Assembly (NCBI GenBank): GCA_023400235.1
Contig: JAEXFI010000004.1
Span: forward strand, 1 to 64,000
Origin: Bacillota bacterium
GTDB lineage: Bacteria > Bacillota > Clostridia > Acetivibrionales > DSM-1351
DNA length: 64,000 nt
Direction of reading: 5' to 3'
The notes below the pieces were generated by a model, which did no database searches, was not told where the DNA came from, and saw only the letters and a list, made by a program, of their open reading frames with translations. The position numbers and the translations under genes were made by a program. Position 1 is the stretch's first letter. Every line of letters starts with the position of its first letter. Below, piece after piece: positions 26,924 to 35,743 of the stretch.

Positions 26924-27842
26924 CTGTTTTTATTTCATGTCCTCTTATATATTCCTTTACACTCATTCTTCTGGAGGAGTCAAACTGAACCTCCAGGAGC
27001 AGTAGGTTCTCATCTGAGCATTTTACCAAAATTCCCTGATCATCAACCTTCAGGATTGTTCCGTTTTCCTGGCAGCTATCAGCACTTTCCTTCGTAAGTG
27101 CGGTCTTCCACACCCTCATTCTGTTTCCCTCCAGGAGGGTATACGCTCCTGGCCAGGGGTCGGTCCCCCTTACCAGGTTGTGTATCTCTGACGCTTTTTT
27201 GCTCCAGTCTATAAGACCAAGCTCCTTGTTCATCATGGGAGCATACGTGGAGACAGAGTCATCCTGAGGTATTCTTTTCAGAGTACCCTTTTTAAGCTCC
27301 AAAAGTGTATCCCTTAAAACCTCGGCACCCAGCACCGCCATTTCGTCATGCAATTCTCCCACAGTCATATCCGGCCCGATGTCAAGCTCTCTTTTTAAAA
27401 GCATGTCTCCCGTATCCAGCCCCACATCAGTAAACATAGTGGTAATCCCTGTCTTTTCCTCACCATTTATAACTGCCCAGTTAATTGGAGCCGCCCCTCT
27501 GTACGCAGGCAGCAGAGAACCATGCACATTTATACAGCCCAGTACCGGAACCTCCAGCAGTTCCTTTGACAGGATTTTTCCATAAGCAGCCGTTATGAGA
27601 AGGTCAGGCTGCAGTTCCCGGATCTGCTCAACAAATTCCAAGGTTTTTATCTTAGCAGGCTGTAATACCTGTATTCCGTTTTTTATAGCAAATTCCTTTA
27701 CAGGAGGTGCAGTCAGTTTGTTGCCCCTGCCCTTTGGCTTGTCGGGCTGGGTAACGGCAGCAACCACTTCATAGCCTTCACTAACCAGCATTTCCAGACT
27801 TGGCACTGCGAAATCGGGAGTGCCCATAAATACTATTTTCAA
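26904..27842 (-). CDS. fmt: Methionyl-tRNA formyltransferase
   Basis: A 312-aa enzyme that formylates initiator Met-tRNA using 10-formyl-THF. MKIVFMGTPDFAVP, the catalytic INVHGSLLPAYRGAAPINWA (Asn/His) and DTGDML are present, and a C-terminal OB domain follows. Start is TTG at 27842 with GGGAGG 7 nt upstream. It directly follows def, as usual. Confidence 0.96.
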   Translation of the reverse strand: MKIVFMGTPDFAVPSLEMLVSEGYEVVAAVTQPDKPKGRGNKLTAPPVKEFAIKNGIQVLQPAKIKTLEFVEQIRELQPDLLITAAYGKILSKELLEVPVLGCINVHGSLLPAYRGAAPINWAVINGEEKTGITTMFTDVGLDTGDMLLKRELDIGPDMTVGELHDEMAVLGAEVLRDTLLELKKGTLKRIPQDDSVSTYAPMMNKELGLIDWSKKASEIHNLVRGTDPWPGAYTLLEGNRMRVWKTALTKESADSCQENGTILKVDDQGILVKCSDENLLLLEVQFDSSRRMSVKEYIRGHEIKTGETLGR

Positions 27843-27855
27843 AATAAAACCTCCC

Positions 27856-28332
27856 TTACTTCTGCATTTCCTCTATTTCCTTGGGGGTATACATTTTATG
27901 AGCCCTGTCCTTATAAAGTATCCCGTCCAGATGATCCAGCTCATGGCAAACAGCTCTTGCAAAAAGCTCTTCAGCCTCAATTATCACTGTCTCGCCGTGT
28001 CTATCCATATATTTCACCTTAACATGCATTGGGCGCACCACATCTCCGGAGGTTCCCGGTATACTGAGACAGCCCTCGATTCCGTCCTGCTGTCCGCTCT
28101 GTTCCAGTATTACAGGATTTATCATTTCAAACAAGCCGTCTCCCACATCAACGACCACGACTCTCTTTAAAATACCCACCTGGGGAGCTGCAAGCCCAAC
28201 GCCGTCAGCTTTATACATGGTGTCGGCCATGTCGTCCAGTAGTGTAAGAATCTTATTATCTATAACATCAACCGGTCTGCTCTTCTTTCTGAGAACATCG
28301 TCACCGTCTTTTCTTATTTCCCTGTAAGCCAT
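27856..28332 (-). CDS. def: Peptide deformylase
   Basis: A 158-aa metalloenzyme that removes the N-formyl group from nascent proteins. All three signatures are intact: GVGLAAPQVG, EGCLSIPG and CHELDHLDG (HExxH metal site plus Cys ligand). GGAGG precedes the ATG at 28332. It lies between priA and fmt. Confidence 0.96.
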   Translation of the reverse strand: MAYREIRKDGDDVLRKKSRPVDVIDNKILTLLDDMADTMYKADGVGLAAPQVGILKRVVVVDVGDGLFEMINPVILEQSGQQDGIEGCLSIPGTSGDVVRPMHVKVKYMDRHGETVIIEAEELFARAVCHELDHLDGILYKDRAHKMYTPKEIEEMQK

Positions 28333-28362
28333 TATTTACCTCCGGCAATCTATTTTTCATAA

Positions 28363-30834
28363 TTATAGCATATTATACGGATTTATATCTATGCTCATTG
28401 AAATATCCTCACCCTTGATATTCTTCCATACATTATCAGACACTTCTGTCAACCGGTCAAGCAGTCCCTCCATGTCCTTTGCCTTTATTACCACCCTCCA
28501 GCGGTATTTCCCTGCAATCTTGGGTATAGGACACCTGGATGGGCCCAGCACTTCAAAACCGGTCATATGGTCCTCCATCAGGCTTGGCTTAATATCTCTG
28601 GCTGTTTCAAATATCTGTCTGTCCTTCCTGCCGCTGAAGGTAACTATTGCTATATTATTAAAGGGAGGATATCCCAGCCGTTCTCTTATGGTAATCTCCT
28701 GTCTGTAAAAGCCGATGAAGTCCTGGCGGCAGGCAGCCAGGATGCTGTATTCCTCCGTATTATAGGTCTGAACTATTACCCTTCCGGCTTTTTCCCCTCT
28801 TCCTGCCCTTCCGGCAACTTGTGTAAGAAGCTGGAAGGTCCTCTCGTTGGCCCTGAAATCCCCGGTATTCAGCATTCCGTCCGCAGCCAGGACACCAACC
28901 AGTGTTACGTTGGGAAAATCATGTCCTTTGGCAATCATCTGAGTTCCAACCATTATATTAATGTTCTCGTTTTTAAACCGGTTTAATATCTCCTCATGGG
29001 CATTCTTAAAGTTAATGGTATCGATATCCATTCGGAGCACCGAACTCTCGGGAAGCCTTGACTTTATTTCCTCTTCAATCTTCTGGGTTCCCACGCCAAA
29101 ATGCCTGATACTCTTACTCTGGCAGGAAGGACAGGCTTCAGGATTTTTCACGGTAAAGCCGCAGTAATGGCAGATCAGCCTTTCATTTTTGGAGTGAAAG
29201 GTCAGCGCAATATTGCATTCCGGACATTTCATAGTATACCCACAAGACCTGCATATTACAAAGGTGGAAAAACCTCTTCTGTTGAGAAAAAGAATGCTTT
29301 GCTGACTGCTGTGTATATTCTTTTGCAGTTCTTCCATCAGCCTTGTGCTGAAGGGAGTCTTGTTGCCATTTTCCAGTTCCAGACGCATATCCACCATTTC
29401 TACCCTGGGCAGTTCCGCCGTATTTGGTCTGTGCTTCATTTGTATCAGCTCAAGATCTCCCTTTTCAGCCCGGTAATAGGTGTCCACAGACGGAGTAGCC
29501 GAACCGTACACCAACAACCCGTTGCTAATTTGACATCTCCTTGCCGCTACATCCTTTGTATTGTACCTGGGCATGGACTCCGACTTATAGGAGCCCTCGT
29601 GCTCCTCATCTATAATAATCAAGCCCAGGTTGGCCACCGGAGCAAAAACTGCGGATCTGGCCCCTACTACAACATCGACCTTCCCCTCGCTTATCAGTCT
29701 CCACTGGTCAAATCTCTCTCCCAGTGAAAGTCTGCTGTGCATAACCGCAACCCGCTTTCCAAATCTTGAAACAAACCTTTCCACCATCTGGGGGGTAAGG
29801 GATATCTCCGGAACAAGCAGTATGGCTCTTTTTCCCAAGCTGAAGCAATGTGAAATCAACTGAAGATAGACCTCTGTTTTCCCGCTGCCGGTGATACCGT
29901 GAATAAGACTTTCTTTAAAAATACCTCTATCCAGATGCCCTGTAAGCTTTTCCAGTGCAGCGGCCTGTTCGCTTGTGGGAGTAAGGTGCTGGGTTCTTTC
30001 GTACTGCCTGTCTTTTATTGGATTTCTCAAAAGCTCTATGTTTTTATAGTATATGTAACCATGCCTGCAAAGTGTGTCCAGCACTGAGGAGGTCACTCCC
30101 GCAAACCGCTGGATATCTCCCACTGAAACCAGTTCATTGTCAAGGAGTATTTCCAGCACCCTTATATGCTGAATTCTCTTGATAGCATTGTTTTCAAGTT
30201 CCTCCACAATTTCCTCACGGGGTCTGGCAAGGCTTACACCTTTTACTGCTTTGGCATTCACCTTCTGCTGATAGCATTCCTCCACAGTTATGGCACCGCT
30301 GTCACATAACTGCCGGATACAGCTTTTGAAGCTCTTTATTCCACACATGCCTCTCAGCTCCTCCAGCTCACATTCCCCTCCCAGCGAGCTTAAATTATCC
30401 AGAATCCCGTTCAGTTCGGGCTTGTTAAAAGCCCTTATGCCATTGTCTGTAAGCTTGACGGATTTTACCGCCTTGACGTTTATGCCGGGAGGAAGCATGC
30501 ACTTTATGGCATCGGAATATGTACAGATATATCTTCTCTTCATCCATTCCAGAAGCAGAAGCATATCCTTCTTAAGAAGTGCATACGGGTCAAGCACCTG
30601 TTTTATAGGCTTGTATTCAAACTTCCTTCCTGCCTGGCTAGAAACCGCCTCCTCCAAGGGCCTTATCTCCAGAATGAACCCTTCCTTTGAGGTCCTTCCC
30701 CCTCCAAAAGGCACCAGAACCCTGCTGCCCTCGGTCACCTTTCCAACCATATCCTCAGGTATAATATATGTATATTTCTTGTCATATGCTCTTGCAGTAT
30801 TTATTAATACCAAAGACGCCGTCATAACAGTCAT
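28363..30834 (-). CDS. priA: Primosomal protein N' (replication restart helicase PriA)
   Basis: An 823-aa protein: N-terminal DNA-binding domain, then a superfamily-2 helicase core with GITGSGKTEVY (Walker A), DEEH and QVAGRAGRG, and an inserted zinc-binding region with eight Cys (CRSCGYTMKCPEC ... CHYCGF ... CPSC). It reloads the replisome at stalled forks. First gene of the operon, downstream of a strong promoter. The ATG at 30834 has GGAG about 10 nt upstream; a second ATG four codons later is possible. Confidence 0.95.
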   Translation of the reverse strand: MTVMTASLVLINTARAYDKKYTYIIPEDMVGKVTEGSRVLVPFGGGRTSKEGFILEIRPLEEAVSSQAGRKFEYKPIKQVLDPYALLKKDMLLLLEWMKRRYICTYSDAIKCMLPPGINVKAVKSVKLTDNGIRAFNKPELNGILDNLSSLGGECELEELRGMCGIKSFKSCIRQLCDSGAITVEECYQQKVNAKAVKGVSLARPREEIVEELENNAIKRIQHIRVLEILLDNELVSVGDIQRFAGVTSSVLDTLCRHGYIYYKNIELLRNPIKDRQYERTQHLTPTSEQAAALEKLTGHLDRGIFKESLIHGITGSGKTEVYLQLISHCFSLGKRAILLVPEISLTPQMVERFVSRFGKRVAVMHSRLSLGERFDQWRLISEGKVDVVVGARSAVFAPVANLGLIIIDEEHEGSYKSESMPRYNTKDVAARRCQISNGLLVYGSATPSVDTYYRAEKGDLELIQMKHRPNTAELPRVEMVDMRLELENGNKTPFSTRLMEELQKNIHSSQQSILFLNRRGFSTFVICRSCGYTMKCPECNIALTFHSKNERLICHYCGFTVKNPEACPSCQSKSIRHFGVGTQKIEEEIKSRLPESSVLRMDIDTINFKNAHEEILNRFKNENINIMVGTQMIAKGHDFPNVTLVGVLAADGMLNTGDFRANERTFQLLTQVAGRAGRGEKAGRVIVQTYNTEEYSILAACRQDFIGFYRQEITIRERLGYPPFNNIAIVTFSGRKDRQIFETARDIKPSLMEDHMTGFEVLGPSRCPIPKIAGKYRWRVVIKAKDMEGLLDRLTEVSDNVWKNIKGEDISMSIDINPYNML

Positions 30835-30886
30835 TTTTTCATCGCTCCGAAATTATTCTGAATAGTATTTATCTTATTTCCTGTTT

Positions 30887-30914
30887 ATTATATCATTTGT
30901 GTTTTACTTCTCAA
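30887..30914 (-). promoter_or_regulatory. Extended -10 promoter of the priA operon
   Basis: On the minus strand TTGAGA (30909-30914), 16 nt, then TATAAT (30887-30892) preceded by TGA, an extended -10. It lies about 50 nt upstream of priA and fits sigma-A. Confidence 0.8.
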
Positions 30915-30962
30915 AATCTATTTGCATTTTAATTACGGAACAACCGGACAGTCTTTTCCATA

Positions 30963-31499
30963 TCAGATATTGGCTATGAAGTTAAATTTTTTAAGCATTT
31001 TAACCATAAAAGTATTGCAAATCCCTGTAAACACCCCTGTGAAAATTCCCCAGGTCAGAAGTACCGGAAGGCTTGAGGTTACTGAAAAGTCGCTCATAAT
31101 AAAGCAGGCAGCTAATATTTGCGCCCCATTGTTGGCAACTGCTCCTGCAATGCTTATTCCAATAAGGCTTAAAAACCTTTGCATGTATTTTAGCAGCAGC
31201 CACATAACCACAGCACTCAGTATTCCTCCCGCAGCACTGAATATGAACAACATGGGCCCGCTTACCAGGAGATTTGCAAGGACACATCTTACAAGCACTA
31301 TCAAAAGGGTATCGCTGAAGCTGAAAAATATCAAACTCACCATGGTTATCATATTTGCAAGTCCGGGCTTTATGCCGGGGATACCCCCAGGGACGGGCAG
31401 ATGAGCTTCAATCAGGGCCAGAGCAATTGCCTGAATGGCAAGCAGGAGCAAAAAGATTAACTTTTTGTAGTCTGTATTTCTTCTTAAAAACATTTTCAT
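30963..31499 (-). CDS. Gx transporter family membrane protein (EetB-like)
   Basis: A 178-aa hydrophobic protein with about five transmembrane helices, of the Gx-transporter family (formerly 'heptaprenyl diphosphate synthase component I'-like). HLPVPGGIPGIKPGLANMIT is the family signature. Members occur beside NusG-domain-II proteins and type II NADH dehydrogenases in flavin-based extracellular electron transfer loci (EetB) and in quinone/isoprenoid contexts. The start codon at 31499 takes its ribosome site (CAGGGGG) from the type-B repeat upstream. It is paired with the NusG_II gene, which ends inside the same repeat. Confidence 0.8.
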   Translation of the reverse strand: MKMFLRRNTDYKKLIFLLLLAIQAIALALIEAHLPVPGGIPGIKPGLANMITMVSLIFFSFSDTLLIVLVRCVLANLLVSGPMLFIFSAAGGILSAVVMWLLLKYMQRFLSLIGISIAGAVANNGAQILAACFIMSDFSVTSSLPVLLTWGIFTGVFTGICNTFMVKMLKKFNFIANI

Positions 31500-31505
31500 G
31501 GTTTA

Positions 31506-31570
31506 CCCCCTGTCCGCTATGCGGACATAAATTCGAAGGGTTGAAAGTTGTTTTCTTTCAATCTTTAATC
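31506..31570 (-). repeat. Type-B intergenic structured repeat, copy 1
   Basis: About 63 bp containing two hairpins (minus strand: TTGAAAG/CTTTCAA and TGTCCGC/GCGGACA), then CAGGGGG. The TGA stop of the NusG_II gene lies at the start of the repeat, and the AGGGGG at its end is the ribosome site of the Gx-transporter gene. The same element recurs at 47755-47818 and 52009-52070. Confidence 0.9.
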
Positions 31571-31968
31571 CCCTCCTGCTCATTATTGCCCTTTCTTACA
31601 ATTTTTATCATAGCCCTGTTATGGAGGCAAACTGCAAGCTGCCCCGGTTTGCCAATCCAGCCTGCTTTTACGCACAGCCTGTCAGGGCAGTCCGCGGACA
31701 TAAAGCATATTTTTTTCTGATCGGCAACTATAAATTCGTTGAATTGACCTGGAAGCCTTATGACCTCACGCTTTTTAAGCCTTGTAAGATTTACGGTTCT
31801 GATAACCCTGTCGTCCTGCTTTATCACGGCCAGAACCTCCTCCCCTCCCGTGTTGTTTGCATTATTCCAGCTTATGGCACTGCCGTCATTGTCATTTTTG
31901 CCGATGACCGCCAGAAGAATCCCGAATACCAGTATGAGCACCAGTATTATATCACCCTTTTTCAGCAT
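31558..31968 (-). CDS. NusG domain II-containing protein (EetA-like)
   Basis: A 136-aa protein: one N-terminal membrane anchor (residues ~5-24) and an extracytoplasmic NusG_II-type beta domain with SADCPDRLCVKAGWIGKPGQ, then CLHNR. Conserved Cys residues in CPDRLC and CLHN are typical. Start is ATG at 31968 with GGTGA upstream. These proteins pair with Gx-transporter proteins. In Firmicutes electron-transfer loci the pair is called EetA/EetB; their exact role is unknown. Confidence 0.8.
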   Translation of the reverse strand: MLKKGDIILVLILVFGILLAVIGKNDNDGSAISWNNANNTGGEEVLAVIKQDDRVIRTVNLTRLKKREVIRLPGQFNEFIVADQKKICFMSADCPDRLCVKAGWIGKPGQLAVCLHNRAMIKIVRKGNNEQEGIKD

Positions 31969-32031
31969 AGAATCACCGCTTTCGTACATATAGTGAATAC
32001 CCATCCAGCAATATATATTCTCTGAATACAA

Positions 32032-32061
32032 TTAACAAAAAATAAACATCCTATATATAAA
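32032..32061 (+). promoter_or_regulatory. Putative promoter of the NADH dehydrogenase gene
   Basis: TTAACA (32032-32037) and TATATA/TATAAA (32054-32061) with a 16-18 nt spacer. It would give a leader of about 130 nt containing the structured element at 32073-32139. A weaker TATAAC lies nearer the gene (about 32172). Confidence 0.4.
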
Positions 32062-32072
32062 TGCAAGTTAAC

Positions 32073-32139
32073 TGACCTGAGTCAATTCCTGTTCAAACCA
32101 GACTATCCGTTTGTGGAGGATAGTAATTGACTTTGGTCA
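32073..32139 (+). promoter_or_regulatory. Structured leader element upstream of the NADH dehydrogenase
   Basis: TGACC-tga-GTCAATT (32073-32087) pairs with AATTGAC-ttt-GGTCA (32125-32139). An apical hairpin ACTATCC (32102-32108)/GGATAGT (32118-32124) stacks on it, leaving a 14-nt one-sided bulge and a symmetrical 3x3 internal loop. A T-rich stretch (AATTTTTCCC) follows. It could be an RNA regulatory leader or a protein operator. It is not a riboswitch class I recognise. Confidence 0.55.
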
Positions 32140-32196
32140 CCTGAATAATTTTTCCCTGGAATTGCTACTTTTATAACTTTTAGGAGAGATTAGCTT

Positions 32197-33951
32197 ATGC
32201 CCAGAAATATTGTTATAGTCGGTGCCGGTTATGCAGGAATAGAAGCGGCCCTTCACCTGCAAAAGAGAAAAAGGAAGACCGAGGACATTAAAATAACCGT
32301 AATTGATAAAAATTCCTATCACACCCTGCTCACTGAGCTGCATGAGGTGGCTGGCAACAGAATAGCCGAGGAAGGAGTAATTGTACCCTTAAGGGACATA
32401 TTTCATTATACGGGTATCAACCTGATAAAGGATGAGATAGCTAAATTTGACTTTGAAAATAACAGAATCCTCTCGGAAGAAAAGCAATACAAATACGACT
32501 ACCTTGTACTTTCCTTTGGAAGTGAGCCCAACTACTACGGAATTCCCGGCATGAAGGAAAACTGCTTTCCCCTCTGGTCCTTTAAGGATGCAGTTAATGT
32601 TCGGGAGCAAATTTACAACTGTTTCATAAAAGCCAGCCAGGAGGAGGACCTGAAGAAAAGAGGTGCTCTGCTGACTTTTGTTGTGGGAGGCGGCGGCTTT
32701 ACGGGTGTGGAAATGATTGGAGAGTTGGGCATTTGGGTAAAAAAGCTCTGCACACAGTTCCATATTGACCGGGATGAGGTCCAGCTTTACTTGATTGAGG
32801 CCTTACCCAAAATTCTTAACATTCTGAAAGACAAAAATATTGCTGCAGCTATGAAATATCTCACCCGAAAGCTAAGGGTAAACGTATTGCTGGAAAGCGC
32901 CATAACAAAGCTGGAACATGACAGTGTGGAACTGAAGGACGGAAGGTCCATCAACACCTTTACACTTATATGGACAGCCGGCATAAAGGCCTCCTCGCTT
33001 ACCGACCAGGTAGACCTTGAGAAAACCAGAGCTTCCCGGATCATGGTGGATGAATATACTAAAACTGCTCTGAAAAATGTATACGCCATTGGTGATGTCA
33101 GTGCATTTACCTATGAGGGCAAGGTGCTTCCCCCGCTGGTGGAATCAGCTGTTCAGACAGGTAAAAATGCAGCTGCAAATATACTGGCGGATATAAGAAA
33201 CAGGGAAAAAACACCCTTAAAGCCAAAGCTTCATGGTGTAATGGTTTCCATAGGCAGTAATTTTGCTGTCAGTGAAATAATGGGCAGGATTTTCCCCATT
33301 TGGATGTCCATCCTGATGAAGTATATGGTAAATATTCATTATTTATTTGGAATCGGCGGCTTTGAGCTGGTCTTCAAATACCTGAGCCATGAGCTTTTGC
33401 ACAAAAGGCACCGGCTTAATTTCCTGGAATATCATTATACCTTCAGGACACTTGCCTTCTGGCTGGTGCCCCTAAGACTGTTTTTAGGCTACACCTGGTT
33501 TATGGAGGGTTATAATAAAATACTGGAGGGCTGGCTGCTAAAACCCATGCTGGCAGGAATTGCGGCAGATTCGGTATCCAGCGCTTCGGTTACCGAATCG
33601 GGAGACAAGGTATTCAGAATAGTTTCAGCACATACCCCCGGTTGGTATGCCTGGTTTGCCGACAACCTCATAATACACAATGCACTGTTTTTCCAGATAA
33701 TGATTGTACTGTCTGAAATCGCACTGGGTCTTGCTTTTTTCTCGGGAACCTTTACTTTTCTGGCTGCATTGGCTGCATTGGCCCTAAATGTGAATTTTCT
33801 GCTGTCAACAGGCCTGTACGAAACCAGTTGGTGGCTTATACCTGCTGAAATTGCCATGCTGGCAGGAGCAGGCAGGGCTTTTGGCCTTGATGCGCACCTT
33901 ATGCCCTTTCTTATGAAGGGCTGGAGGTATATAGTGAGGCGAAGCTCCTAG
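32197..33951 (+). CDS. Type II NADH dehydrogenase with C-terminal DoxX-like membrane domain
   Basis: A 584-aa protein. The first ~385 residues are a flavoprotein: FAD site IVIVGAGYAGIEAALHL, NAD site VVGGGGFTGVEMIGEL (~residue 165), and AIGDV near 300. The last ~150 residues carry four hydrophobic helices beginning RLFLGYTWFMEGYNKILEG, resembling DoxX. NDH-2 enzymes pass electrons from NADH to quinones without pumping protons. The fused membrane tail recalls Ndh2 of the Listeria extracellular electron transfer locus. AGGAGAG precedes the ATG. It diverges from the NusG_II/Gx-transporter pair and is one of only two plus-strand genes in the window. Confidence 0.85.
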   Translation: MPRNIVIVGAGYAGIEAALHLQKRKRKTEDIKITVIDKNSYHTLLTELHEVAGNRIAEEGVIVPLRDIFHYTGINLIKDEIAKFDFENNRILSEEKQYKYDYLVLSFGSEPNYYGIPGMKENCFPLWSFKDAVNVREQIYNCFIKASQEEDLKKRGALLTFVVGGGGFTGVEMIGELGIWVKKLCTQFHIDRDEVQLYLIEALPKILNILKDKNIAAAMKYLTRKLRVNVLLESAITKLEHDSVELKDGRSINTFTLIWTAGIKASSLTDQVDLEKTRASRIMVDEYTKTALKNVYAIGDVSAFTYEGKVLPPLVESAVQTGKNAAANILADIRNREKTPLKPKLHGVMVSIGSNFAVSEIMGRIFPIWMSILMKYMVNIHYLFGIGGFELVFKYLSHELLHKRHRLNFLEYHYTFRTLAFWLVPLRLFLGYTWFMEGYNKILEGWLLKPMLAGIAADSVSSASVTESGDKVFRIVSAHTPGWYAWFADNLIIHNALFFQIMIVLSEIALGLAFFSGTFTFLAALAALALNVNFLLSTGLYETSWWLIPAEIAMLAGAGRAFGLDAHLMPFLMKGWRYIVRRSS

Positions 33952-33973
33952 ACCTCCCGGTTCCTCTGCCTTT

Positions 33974-34102
33974 AAAAAGCAAAAAGCACAATAACCCAGT
34001 TCAGTGATATGCTCCCTTTATGAGTGACAGTGAAATATAAAAACACTGTTAATTATGAAGGGAGCATATCAAAGCTGCCGGTGTTTGTGCTTTTTGCTTT
34101 TT
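33974..34102. repeat. Triple-nested palindrome between convergent genes
   Basis: Outer arms of 18 bp, AAAAAGCAAAAAGCACAA (33974-33991) and its complement (34085-34102). Middle arms of 14 bp plus wobble extension, TGATATGCTCCCTT (34005-34018) and its complement (34058-34071). Inner arms ACAGTG (34027-34032)/CACTGT (34044-34049). The T-rich right arm could end the plus-strand transcript, and the left arm the minus-strand one. Nesting of three separate stems is more than a terminator needs. Confidence 0.85.
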
Positions 34103-34178
34103 ACTTTTAGGCTTTATATAAATTCTTAGCAAATTAAAATTTTCGATTCACAGCTGCTGAAACAAAAATGCCGGGATT

Positions 34179-34862
34179 TTACTCTTCCGGTTCCTCTGTC
34201 AGCGGTCCCTCGTCTTTGTCCTCTTTGGCTGTAATCTCGTCGGATATTTCCATCTTTGATACTGAAACTTCATATGCTGTCTTGGAAATGGTATCACCGT
34301 TTTCAAGCTTTTTTTGATATTCTCTGCTTTGTATTCTTCCCCATATCTTAATATTGTCACCTATGGCCAGATTTTGAGAATACCTGGCATTCCGTCCCCA
34401 GGCTATGCATGGAATGTAATCCGACTTATTATAGGGTCTGTTTACCGCTACAAGAATGTCGGTTATTTCCCTGCCAAAGGGAGTCATCCTGTATATGGGA
34501 TTTTTGCATATGTATCCATTTAAATATATCTGATTTGGATTTTTAATTCTCTTTTCATCCTCGGTAAAAATCAATTCTCTTGCAAATACAGTCAAAACAA
34601 GTTTGTTGGAATCACTCTTATAGCTGTTGTAGGATCTGAACTGGCCTTCTATTTCCAATGGAACACCTAATTGCAGTTTACTTTTTGGCACAAGACGCTC
34701 TGAAAATGTAACAGATATTTTATCGCTGCTGTCGCTTAACCTAGGGACCTCTAAATAAAATGAATAAAAGCCCTCTCCATAAACCTCGTGGCTATATTCA
34801 ACCTCTGATACAACTTTTCCTGAAATGGTCACTACATTGTTTTCTATTACATTCCCGACCAT
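34179..34862 (-). CDS. Single-stranded DNA-binding protein family (SSB paralogue)
   Basis: About 227 aa with what look like two OB-fold segments (residues ~5-105 and ~115-205). NQIYLNGYICKNPIYR followed by GREITDILVAVNRPYNKSDYIPCIAWG is a clear SSB signature. The C-terminus is acidic (KEDKDEGPLTEEPEE) but lacks the DxDIPF tip of replicative SSB. It is probably an accessory paralogue; such two-OB SSB-like proteins are common in clostridia. ATG at 34862 follows GGAGTGGGGGG. The longer open frame to 34970 is not supported by a ribosome site. Confidence 0.8.
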   Translation of the reverse strand: MVGNVIENNVVTISGKVVSEVEYSHEVYGEGFYSFYLEVPRLSDSSDKISVTFSERLVPKSKLQLGVPLEIEGQFRSYNSYKSDSNKLVLTVFARELIFTEDEKRIKNPNQIYLNGYICKNPIYRMTPFGREITDILVAVNRPYNKSDYIPCIAWGRNARYSQNLAIGDNIKIWGRIQSREYQKKLENGDTISKTAYEVSVSKMEISDEITAKEDKDEGPLTEEPEE

Positions 34863-35743
34863 TTTCCCCCCACTCCTCTCTTTTGCTGTTGTGTATCTCT
34901 TTGATTTATCTAATGTAATATGTATTCTACTGGTACGCAATTTAGAATATTTTTCTAACTTATTTTTCAAACTGAACTTAACAAATTAAAAAGGGAAACT
35001 TTTTTATTCATCAGCCGTACAGTTCAGTCCTATTGCATTTTAGAATGAAGGAACTGCATCTATGCCAAATAAATACAATCTTTTAATATTATATTACATA
35101 ATTAATAAATTGAAAATCTTTTATTCTACAAAAAATACTGTTATTTTATATAGCTTTATAACAAAAACCAGCATTTTCAATCCGCTGGTATTCCTGGAAT
35201 TGCTATGGTTGGATTATGATTTTAATAAATAGGATTCAATCGATTTTAATATTCCACCATAGTAGGATTTATTGTTAAATAAATACTTTGAAGCTTTTTC
35301 TTTCCTTTGGCTCCATCTGATTTCTCACAGGATTTTATACCCGATTATTGCAGCTTTAAGTCAGAGCCTATGACTGACTAAAACTTTTATCCCCTGGCCT
35401 TGCCGGCATCAATTTTGACAGTTTCCCTAATGTAATTAATATTATGGAAACTATCACCTCAGCATATACATGAACTTTTCAAATAAAAGAACATAAATAC
35501 TGTTTGGCGTGACATAAGATTTACAGCCATATACAAGTGGAAGCTTCAGCATTACTTCTTCTCAGTCAAATGCGAACTGTCTTTTGTAATACCTTTTTAT
35601 TAATATACAAATTAACATAATCTGTTGTGAAGCTGAATATGTAAGCCAATACCTTGAGATGTCAGAGTGTATTATGCCCGTCATTGTCTATTTATACCAG
35701 AATATAAAACAGCTTATGGACAAAAATAATAGCAGGTGATTAT
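34863..35743. other. Long intergenic region without a recognised gene
   Basis: 881 bp, AT-rich. A hairpin ACCAGC (35167-35172)/GCTGGT (35184-35189) followed on the minus strand by TTTTTGTT looks like an intrinsic terminator with no gene upstream of it. An AGTTTCC/GGAAACT inverted repeat lies at about 35419-35450. No open frame with a ribosome site is convincing. The region may hold promoters for the SSB gene and for the plus-strand gene at 35744, and possibly a small RNA. Confidence 0.5.
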
